64,000 nt of DNA from Lysinibacillus sp. B2A1 (GTDB taxonomy: Bacteria > Bacillota > Bacilli > Bacillales_A > Planococcaceae): contig CP027224.1 in NCBI GenBank assembly GCA_002973635.1, positions 3,172,501-3,236,500 of the forward strand. The letters are read 5' to 3'. Position 1 is the stretch's first letter. Each line of letters opens with the position of its first letter. The position numbers and the translations under genes are program-made. The notes beneath the pieces are model-generated. The model did no database searches, was not told where the DNA came from, and was given only the letters and a program-made list of their open reading frames with translations. Shown piece after piece: positions 25,898-34,383 of the stretch.

Positions 25898-25998
25898 GAT
25901 CTGTATAACCTCAATAATATGGATTGAGGGTCTCTACCAGGAACCATAAAATCCTGACTACAAAAATTGTGCTTCATTTTTGTAGTCAGGATTTTTTT
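25898..25998 (+). promoter_or_regulatory. Purine riboswitch (guanine-type aptamer) with terminator
   Basis: A clear purine aptamer: P1 5' side TGTATAACC, P2 CCTCAA/TTGAGG with loop, J2/3 GTCTCTACC, P3 AGGA/TCCT, and P1 3' side TACA. The specificity base after P3 (position 74 in xpt numbering, here 25958 in CCTGACTACA) is C, which indicates guanine/hypoxanthine. B. subtilis pbuE has U and senses adenine. The aptamer's 3' half also forms the 5' arm of a strong terminator (25950-25993, AATCCTGACTACAAAAA stem, then T-run). Ligand binding should therefore prevent termination and turn the downstream pbuE-like gene on. Confidence 0.9.
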
Positions 25999-26128
25999 GT
26001 TTTTTAGCCCATCTCTGTTATTCCGGATAAATCAGGCTGATGTGTGTTGCTATTGCCACGTTTATATGGTGCAGGACGAATGAGAAGTATCCTCTACAAA
26101 AATGATGTCTAATGGAAGGGTGATTACG

Positions 26129-27319
26129 ATGAATTGGAGAGTTTATATTCTTGCTGCTACTACGTTTGCAGTAGGATTAGTGGAGTTAATTGTTGGTGGT
26201 ATATTACCAAAAATCGCAGAGGATTTAAATGTATCCTTAGCAACAGCAGGTCAATTAATTACCATTTTTGCTCTTGTCTATGCAATTTCTGCGCCTATCC
26301 TTTTATCATTAACAGCAAAAGTGGAAAGGAAGCGCCTATATCTTATTTCTTTATTAATCTTTACCATTGGGAATATCATGACATTTTTTAGTACAACATT
26401 CCTGACAGTGATGGTTGCTAGAATTTTTACAGCGATGAGCACAGCGTTAGTGATTGTTTTATCATTAACAATTACAACAAAGATTGTCCAGCCAAGACAT
26501 CGTGCAAAAGCATTAGGGCTTGTTTTTGTTGGGGTTAGTTCTGCACTCGTCATCGGTGTACCAATGGGAATATTTGTGACCGAGGCATTTGGTTGGCGAG
26601 CTGTGTTCTTAGGAATCGCGCTTCTTTCAACGATATCCATGATTCTTATTGCGTTGCTGCTTGAAAAAATGCCAGTTGTAGAAGTGGTCCCATTAAAGGC
26701 TCAAATTAAATCATTGGCTAATTTAAAAATCTTTAGTGCACAACTAACAACACTATTTATGCTGGCAGGTCATTATATGCTCTATGCATACCTCACACCA
26801 TTTTTAGTAGAAGCATTTCATATGAATGCTTCTTGGATTAGTATTTGCTATCTAATCTTTGGAGTCGCGTCTGTCAGTGGGAATGCACTAGGTGGCTGGT
26901 TAAGTGATAAAATTGGTACTGGAAAAGCGATTATAATGGTTGTCTCAGCATTTGCGGTTGTATTATTTAGTATTCCTTATACAATTGTTGCCCTACCACT
27001 GTTTTTAATTGTCACCGTTTTATGGGGGGCACTTAGCTGGGCACTTACTCCTCCGCTACAAAATTATTTAATACAAATTGATCCGAAAACTTCTGATATT
27101 CAACAAAGCTTAAATACAGCCGCATTACAGATTGGAATATCCATCGGTTCTGCTGTTGGAGGAGCGATGTTTGCTGTAACAGGGTCTGTCACGCATTTAT
27201 CTAGCTTTGGTGCCATTTTAGTTTTATGTGCTTTAGGCTGTGCTATTTTCTCTTTAAAAAGAGCACCAGTTTCTAAAGAGCATGAGCTAGACTTAACATC
27301 CGCTCAACACAATTCATAG
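26129..27319 (+). CDS. pbuE: Purine efflux pump, MFS family (PbuE-like)
   Basis: A 396-aa, 12-helix MFS transporter very close in pattern to B. subtilis PbuE (AVGLVELIVGGILP, ISLATAGQLI-like helix 2, AGHYMLYAYLTPFL, SSDIQQSLNTAALQIGI-type segment near 340). PbuE exports hypoxanthine, adenine and guanine. The start at 26129 has AAGGGTGA 7 nt upstream; the frame to 26102 adds nine residues. It stands alone, 131 bp after the purine riboswitch, which supports the assignment. Confidence 0.9.
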   Translation: MNWRVYILAATTFAVGLVELIVGGILPKIAEDLNVSLATAGQLITIFALVYAISAPILLSLTAKVERKRLYLISLLIFTIGNIMTFFSTTFLTVMVARIFTAMSTALVIVLSLTITTKIVQPRHRAKALGLVFVGVSSALVIGVPMGIFVTEAFGWRAVFLGIALLSTISMILIALLLEKMPVVEVVPLKAQIKSLANLKIFSAQLTTLFMLAGHYMLYAYLTPFLVEAFHMNASWISICYLIFGVASVSGNALGGWLSDKIGTGKAIIMVVSAFAVVLFSIPYTIVALPLFLIVTVLWGALSWALTPPLQNYLIQIDPKTSDIQQSLNTAALQIGISIGSAVGGAMFAVTGSVTHLSSFGAILVLCALGCAIFSLKRAPVSKEHELDLTSAQHNS

Positions 27320-27425
27320 AGATTTTTACACATCGTTCTGGGGGAAATAGCCAAAAAAGTCATTTAAAAAGAAGGACAATCATGGCTCGAGATAGAATGT
27401 AAGTTTAAGGGAGGTTGGTAAATAT

Positions 27426-27710
27426 ATGCAGGTAGATTTAACAGAGTTTAAAAATGTCAAGGTGGTTGCAACAATTGATCAGACGTTTTATCGAAATGTG
27501 GGTGCTATTATTTTGTATGAAGAGGATTCACATACTTTATCTGTCCGCAAACTAAAAAGAAAAATCGACAATCAATATATACCAACAGATGAACTCGAAA
27601 ACTTTATGTTTGATTCTCAAGCGGATGCCATAAAGTTTACCCATAAACTTACTAGAATGAGTGCACTTGATTATTTACTAGTGGTGAATAAAGAGAAGCA
27701 GTTAAAATAA
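27426..27710 (+). CDS. Hypothetical 94-aa protein
   Basis: A 94-aa soluble protein with mixed alpha/beta composition (VKVVATIDQTFYRNVGAII, SVRKLKRKIDNQYIPTDELE). It has no signal peptide, helix bundle or cysteine motif. AGGGAGG lies upstream of the ATG and a strong terminator follows, so it is a monocistronic gene. The family is not recognised. Confidence 0.65.
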   Translation: MQVDLTEFKNVKVVATIDQTFYRNVGAIILYEEDSHTLSVRKLKRKIDNQYIPTDELENFMFDSQADAIKFTHKLTRMSALDYLLVVNKEKQLK

Positions 27711-27728
27711 TGCCCTTTAGGGGAATCT

Positions 27729-27765
27729 AGGCATTTGGAGTAGCCATATTCCAAATGCCTTTTTG
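27729..27765 (+). terminator. Terminator
   Basis: AGGCATTTGGA pairs perfectly with TCCAAATGCCT and is followed by TTTTT. Confidence 0.85.
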
Positions 27766-27769
27766 TATT

Positions 27770-28073
27770 TATACGATATTCATGGTTGAGTATTAGCTGA
27801 TTACTGCTCAAATTGTTATGGTTGCATTTATTTACATTCAGCTATCAAACAAATAATTAATTTCTCTATCGATTATTATCATACTGGAATAGGACAAGGA
27901 ATAGATTGTTGTAGTTAAAGTATTTTAGGGGCTCACAGAGAAAGAGATAAGGCCAATGTCATACTATTTTTTGATATTAGTTGAAAGAATTCTACTGATG
28001 AGAATCTAATCTTATGAGCTAATAAGGCGCAATGTAAAAATACAAAAAATTGTTTACAAAGACTTTACCTATT
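27770..28073. other. Intergenic region upstream of the P-type ATPase
   Basis: About 300 bp without a gene. No ORF with a ribosome site and no recognised RNA were seen in this part. It presumably contains the ATPase promoter; TTTACA near 28053 is a possible -35 element. Confidence 0.4.
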
Positions 28074-28158
28074 CTTGTAAAAGGGAAAGAGCCACTAATA
28101 ATTTTTCTCCTGAATGTTAGTCAGTGAGAGGGATTTAGCATAATCAGGCCTTTACAAA
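28074..28158 (+). promoter_or_regulatory. Candidate structured 5' leader of the cation ATPase
   Basis: A closing stem CTTGTAAAAGG (from 28074) with CCTTTACAA (28149-28157) encloses a strong inner hairpin: TCTCCTGA (28106-28113), a 7-nt loop, TCAG-T-GAGA (28121-28129). GGATTTAGCATAATCAGG lies on the 3' side. P2A ATPases of this kind are sometimes preceded by the Mn-sensing yybP-ykoY riboswitch, whose 3' strand also contains UUUAGCA. However, its hallmark GGGGAGUAG is replaced here by GGGAAAGAG. A diverged ion-responsive element is possible. Confidence 0.35.
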
Positions 28159-28200
28159 GGGTACAGCTCGTCTAATCATTTCAAATGGAGGGGGAATCGA

Positions 28201-30807
28201 ATGTCAGAGTATCATCAACAGTCATCAGCTGAAGTTATGAAAACATTGAATGTAACAGATCAAGGATTGAGTGATTATGACGTTCAAAAGAGACAGGAAG
28301 TATACGGTTATAATGTGTTGGAGGAAGGGAAAAAGACAAGTACATTAGCCGTTTTTCTTGGACAGTTTAAAGATTTATTAGTAATTATTTTAATCATTGC
28401 TGCATTCGTTTCATTTTTATTAGGGGAAGTAGAAAGTACAATCGTTATCATGATTGTTGTTATTTTAAATGCAATCCTAGGCACTGTACAGCATGTCAAG
28501 GCTGAACAATCTTTGGATAACTTAAAAGCATTAACCTCTCCAATTGCCAAAGTCATGCGCAATAATCAGCTAATAGAGATTTCTTCGGAAGATATAGTCG
28601 TGGGTGACCTTTTGTATTTGGAGGCTGGCGATTATATCAATGCGGATGGACGATTATTAGAAAGTCATAATTTGCATATCAATGAAAGCTCTTTAACAGG
28701 TGAATCCATTGCTGTAGCCAAACATATCGATCCAATCAGGAATAGCAATGTAACAGTGGCTGATAAAAAAAATATGGTGTACTCTGGAAGCTTTGTGACA
28801 AATGGTCGTGGCATTGTCATGGTTACAGCGATTGGCATGCAAACTGAAATCGGTAAAATTGCCAATCTATTAGATACGGCGAAAGAAAAGAAGACGCCTC
28901 TACAAATAAGTTTAGATCAATTTGGGGAAAAGTTAGCTTTAGGTATTACATTAATCTGTTTAGCTATTTTTACAATTGACCTATTTCGTGGACGAGCACT
29001 GGTAGAATCATTTATGTTTGCTGTATCACTTGCAGTTGCAGCAATTCCAGAGGCTTTAAGTTCAATTGTTACCATTGTACTGGCTTTTGGGACGCAAAAA
29101 ATGGCTAAGGAAAATGCTATTATACGAAAGCTCTATGCCGTTGAGAGCTTGGGAAGTGTGTCCGTTATTTGTTCGGATAAAACAGGCACATTAACTGAAA
29201 ATAAAATGGTGGTTCAAGAGGTCTATGTGGACCAAAAAGTGATTCCACATGATTGGCTACACACCACGAATACAGTCGAAAAAGATTTGATTATCAAGGG
29301 AATATTATGTAGTGATGCGGTGGAAAGAGATCAAAAGGAAATAGGTGACCCTACTGAAATTGCCCTTGTGAAATTGGGAAAGCAATATGGCTTTGATGAA
29401 GTCGTTATTAGGGAACGTTATCCAAGATTGACGGAAATTCCTTTTGATTCAGATAGAAAGCTGATGAGTACTGTGAATAAAATGGATCAGCAATCGATTA
29501 TGATTACTAAAGGAGCAGTAGATGTTCTTTTACCTAAAGTCGTAAAAATTCAAACATCTGCAGGAATTCTTGATATTACACAGCACCATCGTCAAAAAAT
29601 CAATGCAGCGAATCGTGATTTCTCTATGAATGGGCTAAGAGTACTAGCCATTGCCTATAAAGAGGTAAGGGACAATCAAGCAATCAATGTAAGAGCTGAA
29701 CAAGATTTAATTTTTGTGGGGCTTGTCGCTATGATGGATCCGCCAAGAAAAGAATCCAAAGCAGCTGTTGAAAATTGTATAAAGGCTGGTATAAAGCCAG
29801 TGATGATTACTGGGGATCATAAAATAACGGCGACTGCTATCGCTACGCAAATCGGTATTTTAAAAGATCCGACAGAAGCGATTGAAGGGCATGAAATTGC
29901 AGATTTAACAGATCAACAATTACAAGAAAAAGTAAAAGATTTTTCAGTTTATGCACGTGTCACACCAGAACAAAAAATTCGCATTGTGAGAGCCTGGCAG
30001 GAAACAGGAAAGGTCGTTGCCATGACAGGAGACGGCGTTAATGATGGTCCTGCACTAAAACAAGCCGATATTGGTGTGGCGATGGGCATTACAGGCACAG
30101 AAGTAGCAAAAGATGCCTCCTCAATGATCTTAACGGATGATAATTTTTCAACGATTGTTAAGGCTATTGCAAATGGTAGAAGTATTTATACGAATATTAA
30201 AAACGCTATTTTGTTCTTATTATCTGGGAATGCGGGAGCCATTTTTGTTGTGTTATATGCAACTATTTTAGGCTTACCAGTGCCCTTTGCACCTGTGCAT
30301 CTCTTGTTTATTAACCTGCTGACTGATAGCTTGCCAGCTATTGCAATTGGTCTAGAGCCTAATAACAAAAAAACAATGAAGGACAAGCCTAGAGATATCC
30401 ATCAACCGCTATTAAATAAAGTATTCACGACGCAGGTGGTGCTTGAGGGGATATTAATTGCCATTTCAACCATTATTGCCTTTCAAATTGGGTTGTCAAC
30501 AGGTGATACTTTAACTGCGAGCACGATGGCATTTACCACATTATGTTTGTCACGCTTAGTACATGGCTTTAACTCTAGATCTAAAGAATCTATTTTTACC
30601 ATTGGCGTATTTTCCAATAAATATACTTGGGTAGCATTTTTAATTGGCTTTTTAAGCTTACACGCCGTATTATTTATGCCAATGCTTACAGGTGTTTTTG
30701 AGGTTGCTACATTAAGTTTGGCACAATTAGGTTTTATTTATAGTCTGTCTGTTCTACCATTCCTTGTCAATCAGTGGTACAAGCTGTTTTTTGTGAGAAC
30801 TCGATAA
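28201..30807 (+). CDS. P2A-type cation-translocating ATPase (Ca2+/Mn2+-like)
   Basis: An 868-aa P-type ATPase with ten predicted helices. It has an N-terminal cation ATPase domain, LTGES actuator loop (HINESSLTGES), phosphorylated Asp326 in CSDKTGTLT, and hinge MTGDGVNDGPALKQADIG. Helix 4 reads AAIPEALSSI and helix 6 NLLTDSLPAIAIG, instead of the IPEGL and DGLPA usual for Ca pumps. This variant is seen in some Mn-exporting or uncharacterised Bacillota pumps. It would expel Ca2+ or Mn2+ across the membrane. GGAGGGGG precedes the ATG. Confidence 0.88.
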   Translation: MSEYHQQSSAEVMKTLNVTDQGLSDYDVQKRQEVYGYNVLEEGKKTSTLAVFLGQFKDLLVIILIIAAFVSFLLGEVESTIVIMIVVILNAILGTVQHVKAEQSLDNLKALTSPIAKVMRNNQLIEISSEDIVVGDLLYLEAGDYINADGRLLESHNLHINESSLTGESIAVAKHIDPIRNSNVTVADKKNMVYSGSFVTNGRGIVMVTAIGMQTEIGKIANLLDTAKEKKTPLQISLDQFGEKLALGITLICLAIFTIDLFRGRALVESFMFAVSLAVAAIPEALSSIVTIVLAFGTQKMAKENAIIRKLYAVESLGSVSVICSDKTGTLTENKMVVQEVYVDQKVIPHDWLHTTNTVEKDLIIKGILCSDAVERDQKEIGDPTEIALVKLGKQYGFDEVVIRERYPRLTEIPFDSDRKLMSTVNKMDQQSIMITKGAVDVLLPKVVKIQTSAGILDITQHHRQKINAANRDFSMNGLRVLAIAYKEVRDNQAINVRAEQDLIFVGLVAMMDPPRKESKAAVENCIKAGIKPVMITGDHKITATAIATQIGILKDPTEAIEGHEIADLTDQQLQEKVKDFSVYARVTPEQKIRIVRAWQETGKVVAMTGDGVNDGPALKQADIGVAMGITGTEVAKDASSMILTDDNFSTIVKAIANGRSIYTNIKNAILFLLSGNAGAIFVVLYATILGLPVPFAPVHLLFINLLTDSLPAIAIGLEPNNKKTMKDKPRDIHQPLLNKVFTTQVVLEGILIAISTIIAFQIGLSTGDTLTASTMAFTTLCLSRLVHGFNSRSKESIFTIGVFSNKYTWVAFLIGFLSLHAVLFMPMLTGVFEVATLSLAQLGFIYSLSVLPFLVNQWYKLFFVRTR

Positions 30808-30821
30808 TAGGTGAAAAGTTA

Positions 30822-30860
30822 ACAAGCTCTCGTTTCAGAAAAACGAGAGCTTGTTTTATC
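30822..30860. terminator. Bidirectional terminator
   Basis: A 14-bp stem (ACAAGCTCTCGTTT with its complement) and a 5-nt loop lie between the convergent ATPase and DUF3231 genes. Confidence 0.85.
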
Positions 30861-31344
30861 TATTTGCAGCTGGAGCTAGTAACCAGCCTTTGTCCTTACT
30901 TAACTGTATGAGTTTTGCACCCAGTATGGCATATCTCATATGAAGCTCCCCATATTTTGACACATACTTCTTTTTTACAGCTTTTTCAAAAGATTGGCTA
31001 ACTGAAATAACAGAGGAAGCGATATTCATCGATAGGATGGCACTGATTTCGGTATCATTGATAGCAGTTTTCCCTCGTATATCTCCCATTTTTAATTTTT
31101 TATAGTCAATGGATGCAGAAGGGGCAAGCACGCCATTGTCCTTTAATAAGGCTTGTAATTGCTTATTTTCCTCTTTTAAACATTGAATAAATTCTACGAT
31201 AATCACCTTCAAATTTTTATCGGTAGCATGCTTAAAAAATGCATGATTGGATGCTATATAGCTATTATTAACGCCAAGCTGTGTCCAAATCTGAAAAATT
31301 TCCTTAAAACGTAATGACTCTAAATTATTATTTGCCAATTCCAT
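30856..31344 (-). CDS. DUF3231-family protein
   Basis: A 162-aa, all-helical protein of the DUF3231 family (related to coat-protein-F-like ferritin-type bundles of spore formers): N-terminal RFKEIFQIWTQLGVNNSYI, middle KDNGVLAPSA, and C-terminal GWLLAP ending typical of the repeat unit. Longer relatives carry two such units; this has one. Probably sporulation-linked, by family. Confidence 0.75.
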   Translation of the reverse strand: MELANNNLESLRFKEIFQIWTQLGVNNSYIASNHAFFKHATDKNLKVIIVEFIQCLKEENKQLQALLKDNGVLAPSASIDYKKLKMGDIRGKTAINDTEISAILSMNIASSVISVSQSFEKAVKKKYVSKYGELHMRYAILGAKLIQLSKDKGWLLAPAANR

Positions 31345-31418
31345 AATTACACTTCCTAATCCTCATTGCATTTATTTAAAATTAGGATGTGTTTTAAATC
31401 GGAATTTTAATCATTTTT

Positions 31419-31715
31419 TTACATCAAAGGGTTATTTTTCTTCTTATTTTTATAGCTATTAATGGTTGTTTTCAATGCTGCAAAGTTTCCAATTGCTGCG
31501 TACCCATAAAAAAAGCCCATAAATACGCCTGCAATAAGGCTATGTCGATGGCTTATAAAGATAGAAATAATCAAGCCAATAGCAAGGGCAATTGCTGGAA
31601 CATATTTAGGCTGAATATGCATAAACACCTTTATTAGCTGCGTAATAAGTAAAACGGCTGGAACGGCTATTACAGCATCCCAAAAATTTGTATGGATCAG
31701 TGGAAATAATTCCAT
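31419..31715 (-). CDS. Small three-helix membrane protein, holin-like
   Basis: A 98-aa membrane protein with three hydrophobic segments (about 10-30, 38-55, 60-78) and a short basic tail (KNKKKNN). The shape is that of small phage-type holins, but no lysis gene is near, so the role is open. It lies between DUF3231 and a coat-like cupin gene on the same strand. Confidence 0.6.
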   Translation of the reverse strand: MELFPLIHTNFWDAVIAVPAVLLITQLIKVFMHIQPKYVPAIALAIGLIISIFISHRHSLIAGVFMGFFYGYAAIGNFAALKTTINSYKNKKKNNPLM

Positions 31716-31829
31716 TCTCTACACCTCATTTAGTAAAAACAAAGCGATGACTTTACCATATATGGTTTCCATTTTATCTATTTTTATGCGATAAAAGTTA
31801 ATCAACATTGAGTGCTGTTTGCCTATTAA

Positions 31830-32498
31830 TTAGTAATAGGGGCCATATGGATACATATATCGGCTGCGGTGCGGGCATGAATACGGGTTTGTGTACTGTG
31901 GATACTGATACTTGTGTTTACAATGATGAGAATCTTTAGGTTTATCAGAAGCTGATTTTACACGATTACAGTCTTTGGCTGGTCCAATATATGTCGATGG
32001 TACAACTGGTGCTATTGCTTTTTTCCATAGATTTTCATCTAAGCAATAAGTGTGAGCCATAATATTGGAAGGTGTAAATCTCAATATATCTGAACCTAAA
32101 ATAACCTCAGGAGTTGGGGCATCAAAAATAGCTAGTAGATGCGTGTCATCCTCAGTAGCCACCTCATAATGCCACCAGCCTTGAGGTACATTTGCAACTT
32201 GGCCCGGTTTTATAGGATAGTTTTGAAGCTTCTTAGTAAAAGGATTAAGTATGGATACGATAGCAGCACCAGCAATACAATATACAAGCTCTCCTGCATT
32301 TTGATGATAATGGGGTTCAATTACATTGTCCCTACTTAGAAAAATATCAAGCAAGGACACATTTTCCAATGTATTTAATTGTTCTATTCCAAGAACATTT
32401 ATATAATTTCGATTATCTTTTTTAAACAGCGTACTTTTATTGACGTCAAAAGTGAACTGTGTGGACGGTGACGTATAATCAATTGTTGAGCTAATAAT
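31830..32498 (-). CDS. Cupin-domain protein with Cys/His/Tyr-rich tail, probable spore protein; ATT start
   Basis: A 222-aa protein: cupin domain (about 45-165; PHYHQNAGELVYC, PGQVANVPQGWWHYEV) and a tail rich in Cys, His, Tyr and Pro, typical of spore coat proteins. The coding frame clearly extends upstream of the first TTG at 32369 (GIEQLNTLENVSLLDIF and earlier family-like residues STIDYTSPS). The only plausible start near AGAAGGG is ATT at 32498 (spacing about 6 nt); no ATG, GTG or TTG is available there. ATT initiation, or a recent start-codon mutation, is therefore implied. Confidence 0.65.
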   Translation of the reverse strand: MISSTIDYTSPSTQFTFDVNKSTLFKKDNRNYINVLGIEQLNTLENVSLLDIFLSRDNVIEPHYHQNAGELVYCIAGAAIVSILNPFTKKLQNYPIKPGQVANVPQGWWHYEVATEDDTHLLAIFDAPTPEVILGSDILRFTPSNIMAHTYCLDENLWKKAIAPVVPSTYIGPAKDCNRVKSASDKPKDSHHCKHKYQYPQYTNPYSCPHRSRYMYPYGPYY

Positions 32499-32634
32499 GA
32501 CATCCCTTCTAAATCAAAATGAAATACTTATCATAAGCACAGCATATGTACAAAGTTATTTTAGGCTTAAACAAAAGCCTATGTTTAGTCCCATGTTAAA
32601 AGCCCAAATTAGCTAAAATTACCACTTCTAATTA

Positions 32635-32648
32635 GGAACGTACGTGCG
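32635..32648. promoter_or_regulatory. Candidate LexA box 1
   Basis: GGAACGTACGTGCG resembles the Bacillus LexA/DinR box CGAAC-N4-GTTCG with two changes. It directly precedes TATAAT (32649-32654). Confidence 0.45.
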
Positions 32649-32661
32649 TATAATAAAAATA

Positions 32662-32675
32662 CAAACGTTTGTTCT
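32662..32675. promoter_or_regulatory. Candidate LexA box 2
   Basis: CAAACGTTTGTTCT fits CGAAC-N4-GTTCG with two changes and sits just after the -10 TATAAT, near the expected transcription start. It lies upstream of a Y-family polymerase operon, so SOS control is expected. Confidence 0.6.
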
Positions 32676-32730
32676 GTGTTGAAAACAGCTCCTGTTAGAA
32701 CTCACTTGATTTTTGAGGAGGAAAGTAAAG

Positions 32731-32952
32731 GTGAAAGAACAGTTAATAAAAGTAATGCAGCGTCAACAAATAGTCAGCATGATGTATATATCCCAGTCTG
32801 GTGCCATTACGAAAAGGCGTATAAAGATCATCAAGCTCGCTGGTAATTCATTTACAGCATTCTGCTTTACAAGACGAGCAAAGCGTACGTTTATGATTAA
32901 CAATGTTCTAGCGATACTGCCTGTTGCACAAGGAAAGCGTGAGGTTATATGA
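32731..32952 (+). CDS. Small WYL-like protein upstream of the Y-family polymerase
   Basis: A 73-aa basic protein starting with GTG 9 nt after GAGGAGG. The sequence (QQIVSMMYISQSGAITKRRI, GNSFTAFCFTRRAKRTF, NNVLAILPV) resembles the ligand-binding strand region of WYL domains in miniature. Similar small genes precede yqjW/uvrX-type polymerases in Bacillaceae. Its stop overlaps the polymerase start (ATGA), so the two are translationally coupled. Function unknown. Confidence 0.65.
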   Translation: MKEQLIKVMQRQQIVSMMYISQSGAITKRRIKIIKLAGNSFTAFCFTRRAKRTFMINNVLAILPVAQGKREVI

Positions 32953-34208
32953 ATTATGACGCTCTGCCACATAGAGACATTTTTTGTATTGATATGAAAT
33001 GTTTTTATGCTAGCTGTATTGCTGTGCTAGAGGGTTTAGATGTTTTGAAAGATCCCATTGCCGTTATAGGTAATTTTGAACAGCCGGGTAGTATTGTACT
33101 TGCAGCTTCACCAATGATGAAGGAAAAATTTAAAATCAAAACAGGAAATAGGCGTTATGAGATTCCTAAGCATCCAGATATTAAGCTTTTTGAACCGAAA
33201 ATGTCATTTTTTCTAGACATGTCAATGGCGATTACTCGACTTATAGCTAAGTATGTCCCTGCTGACGCGATTCATGTCTACAGTGTCGATGAAAGCTTTG
33301 TGGATTTAACAGGTACAGAAAAGCTTTGGGGTTCGCCTGAGCAAGCGACAAAAACGATTCAACAAGCGATTTACGAGCAATTTCGCATCCCCTCCGCAAT
33401 CGGTATGGGCCCCAATATGCTAATGGCTAAATTAGCATTAGATTTAGAGGCTAAAAAATCTGGTTTTGCTAAGTGGAGCTATGAAGATGTTCCAAAAAAG
33501 CTTTGGCCAGTACGACCATTGTCCGAAATGTGGGGCATTGGCAAACAGATGGAACGGAACTTACATGCAATGGGTATACAGACAGTTGGAGGGCTAGCAA
33601 ACGCAGATTTAAAGGAATTAGAAAAGCGCTTTGGCGTTATGGGCAATCAATTATATTATCACGCATGGGGAATTGATCTTTCCACGTTAGGAGAGCCCTT
33701 GGTGACGAATGCAGCGCTAAGCTTTGGGAAAGGACAAATGCTAATGAGAGATTATCACACCCGAAAAGAGATTGCGGTTGTGCTCCTGGAAATGTGTGAA
33801 GATGTCATGCGACGAACGCGTGAAGCAGGATATGTTGGCCGCACAATTAGCTTAGGGCTTTCCTATAGCCGCAATGCGATGACAAAAGGGTTTCATCGCT
33901 CTCGAACAATTGAGACACCAACAAGTGAAACGCTCGTCATGTATCAAACTTGTCTTGAATTACTGGATGAGTACTTTGCAGGTGAACCAGCACGTCAATT
34001 GTCTGTTAGAATAACAAATTTGGAACCAGAACGCAGTATCCAATTGGACTTATTTGATGCACATAAGGAGCAGCGACAGATCATTGGTCATGTGATGGAT
34101 GCGATCCGTAGAAAATATGGAGCAATAGCCTTATTAAGGGCAGCTTCTTATACAAAGGCGGGTACGGCTATCACACGAAGTCGCTTAGTAGGTGGACATT
34201 TAGCATAA
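32949..34208 (+). CDS. Y-family translesion DNA polymerase (YqjW/UvrX, UmuC-like)
   Basis: A 419-aa Y-family polymerase. Catalytic residues are visible: Asp15 in FCIDMKCFYAS and Asp114-Glu115 in YSVDESFVDLTG. The thumb/HhH region (MWGIGKQMERNLHAMGIQTVGGLA) and little-finger domain follow. Near the C-terminus QLDLF is a textbook beta-clamp-binding motif. The type resembles B. subtilis YqjW/UvrX rather than DinB. Two candidate LexA boxes upstream suggest SOS induction. Downstream the operon continued originally into yolD and a partner gene, now interrupted by the 17.7-kb element. Confidence 0.9.
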   Translation: MNYDALPHRDIFCIDMKCFYASCIAVLEGLDVLKDPIAVIGNFEQPGSIVLAASPMMKEKFKIKTGNRRYEIPKHPDIKLFEPKMSFFLDMSMAITRLIAKYVPADAIHVYSVDESFVDLTGTEKLWGSPEQATKTIQQAIYEQFRIPSAIGMGPNMLMAKLALDLEAKKSGFAKWSYEDVPKKLWPVRPLSEMWGIGKQMERNLHAMGIQTVGGLANADLKELEKRFGVMGNQLYYHAWGIDLSTLGEPLVTNAALSFGKGQMLMRDYHTRKEIAVVLLEMCEDVMRRTREAGYVGRTISLGLSYSRNAMTKGFHRSRTIETPTSETLVMYQTCLELLDEYFAGEPARQLSVRITNLEPERSIQLDLFDAHKEQRQIIGHVMDAIRRKYGAIALLRAASYTKAGTAITRSRLVGGHLA

Positions 34209-34220
34209 GGAGTGAACGAG

Positions 34221-34255
34221 ATGATACGAGATAGAGGAGAAATTTATATTAAATG
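34221..34255 (+). pseudogene. yolD: Host yolD, 5' fragment (rest at 51952-52264)
   Basis: After AAGGAG, twelve bases past the polymerase stop, ATG starts MIRDRGEIYIK plus two bases of the next codon, then homology ends. Joining base 34255 to 51952 completes a TGG codon and gives an uninterrupted 115-aa YolD protein. The fragment itself now reads into element DNA and stops after about 32 codons. Confidence 0.85.
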
Positions 34256-34383
34256 TCAAGAAATTATTTTAAAGCTCAGTTTTTGCAAGTTATTCTATAT
34301 AATGTTACACAAAATGTAAAAAGAGAGCAAGAGGTGACCTGAGTATTATAAATTTGGTCATTAAGAATTCGAGGAGTGTTTAG

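Noticed and set aside
28074..28158. Canonical yybP-ykoY Mn riboswitch
   Set aside because: The conserved GGGGAGUAG loop is absent; kept only as a candidate structured leader.
31419..31715. Phage lysis cassette around the holin-like gene
   Set aside because: No endolysin or phage gene nearby; neighbours are sporulation-type genes.
32369..32498. Cupin gene starting at TTG 32369
   Set aside because: No ribosome site there, and upstream codons in the same frame read as family-like protein sequence.
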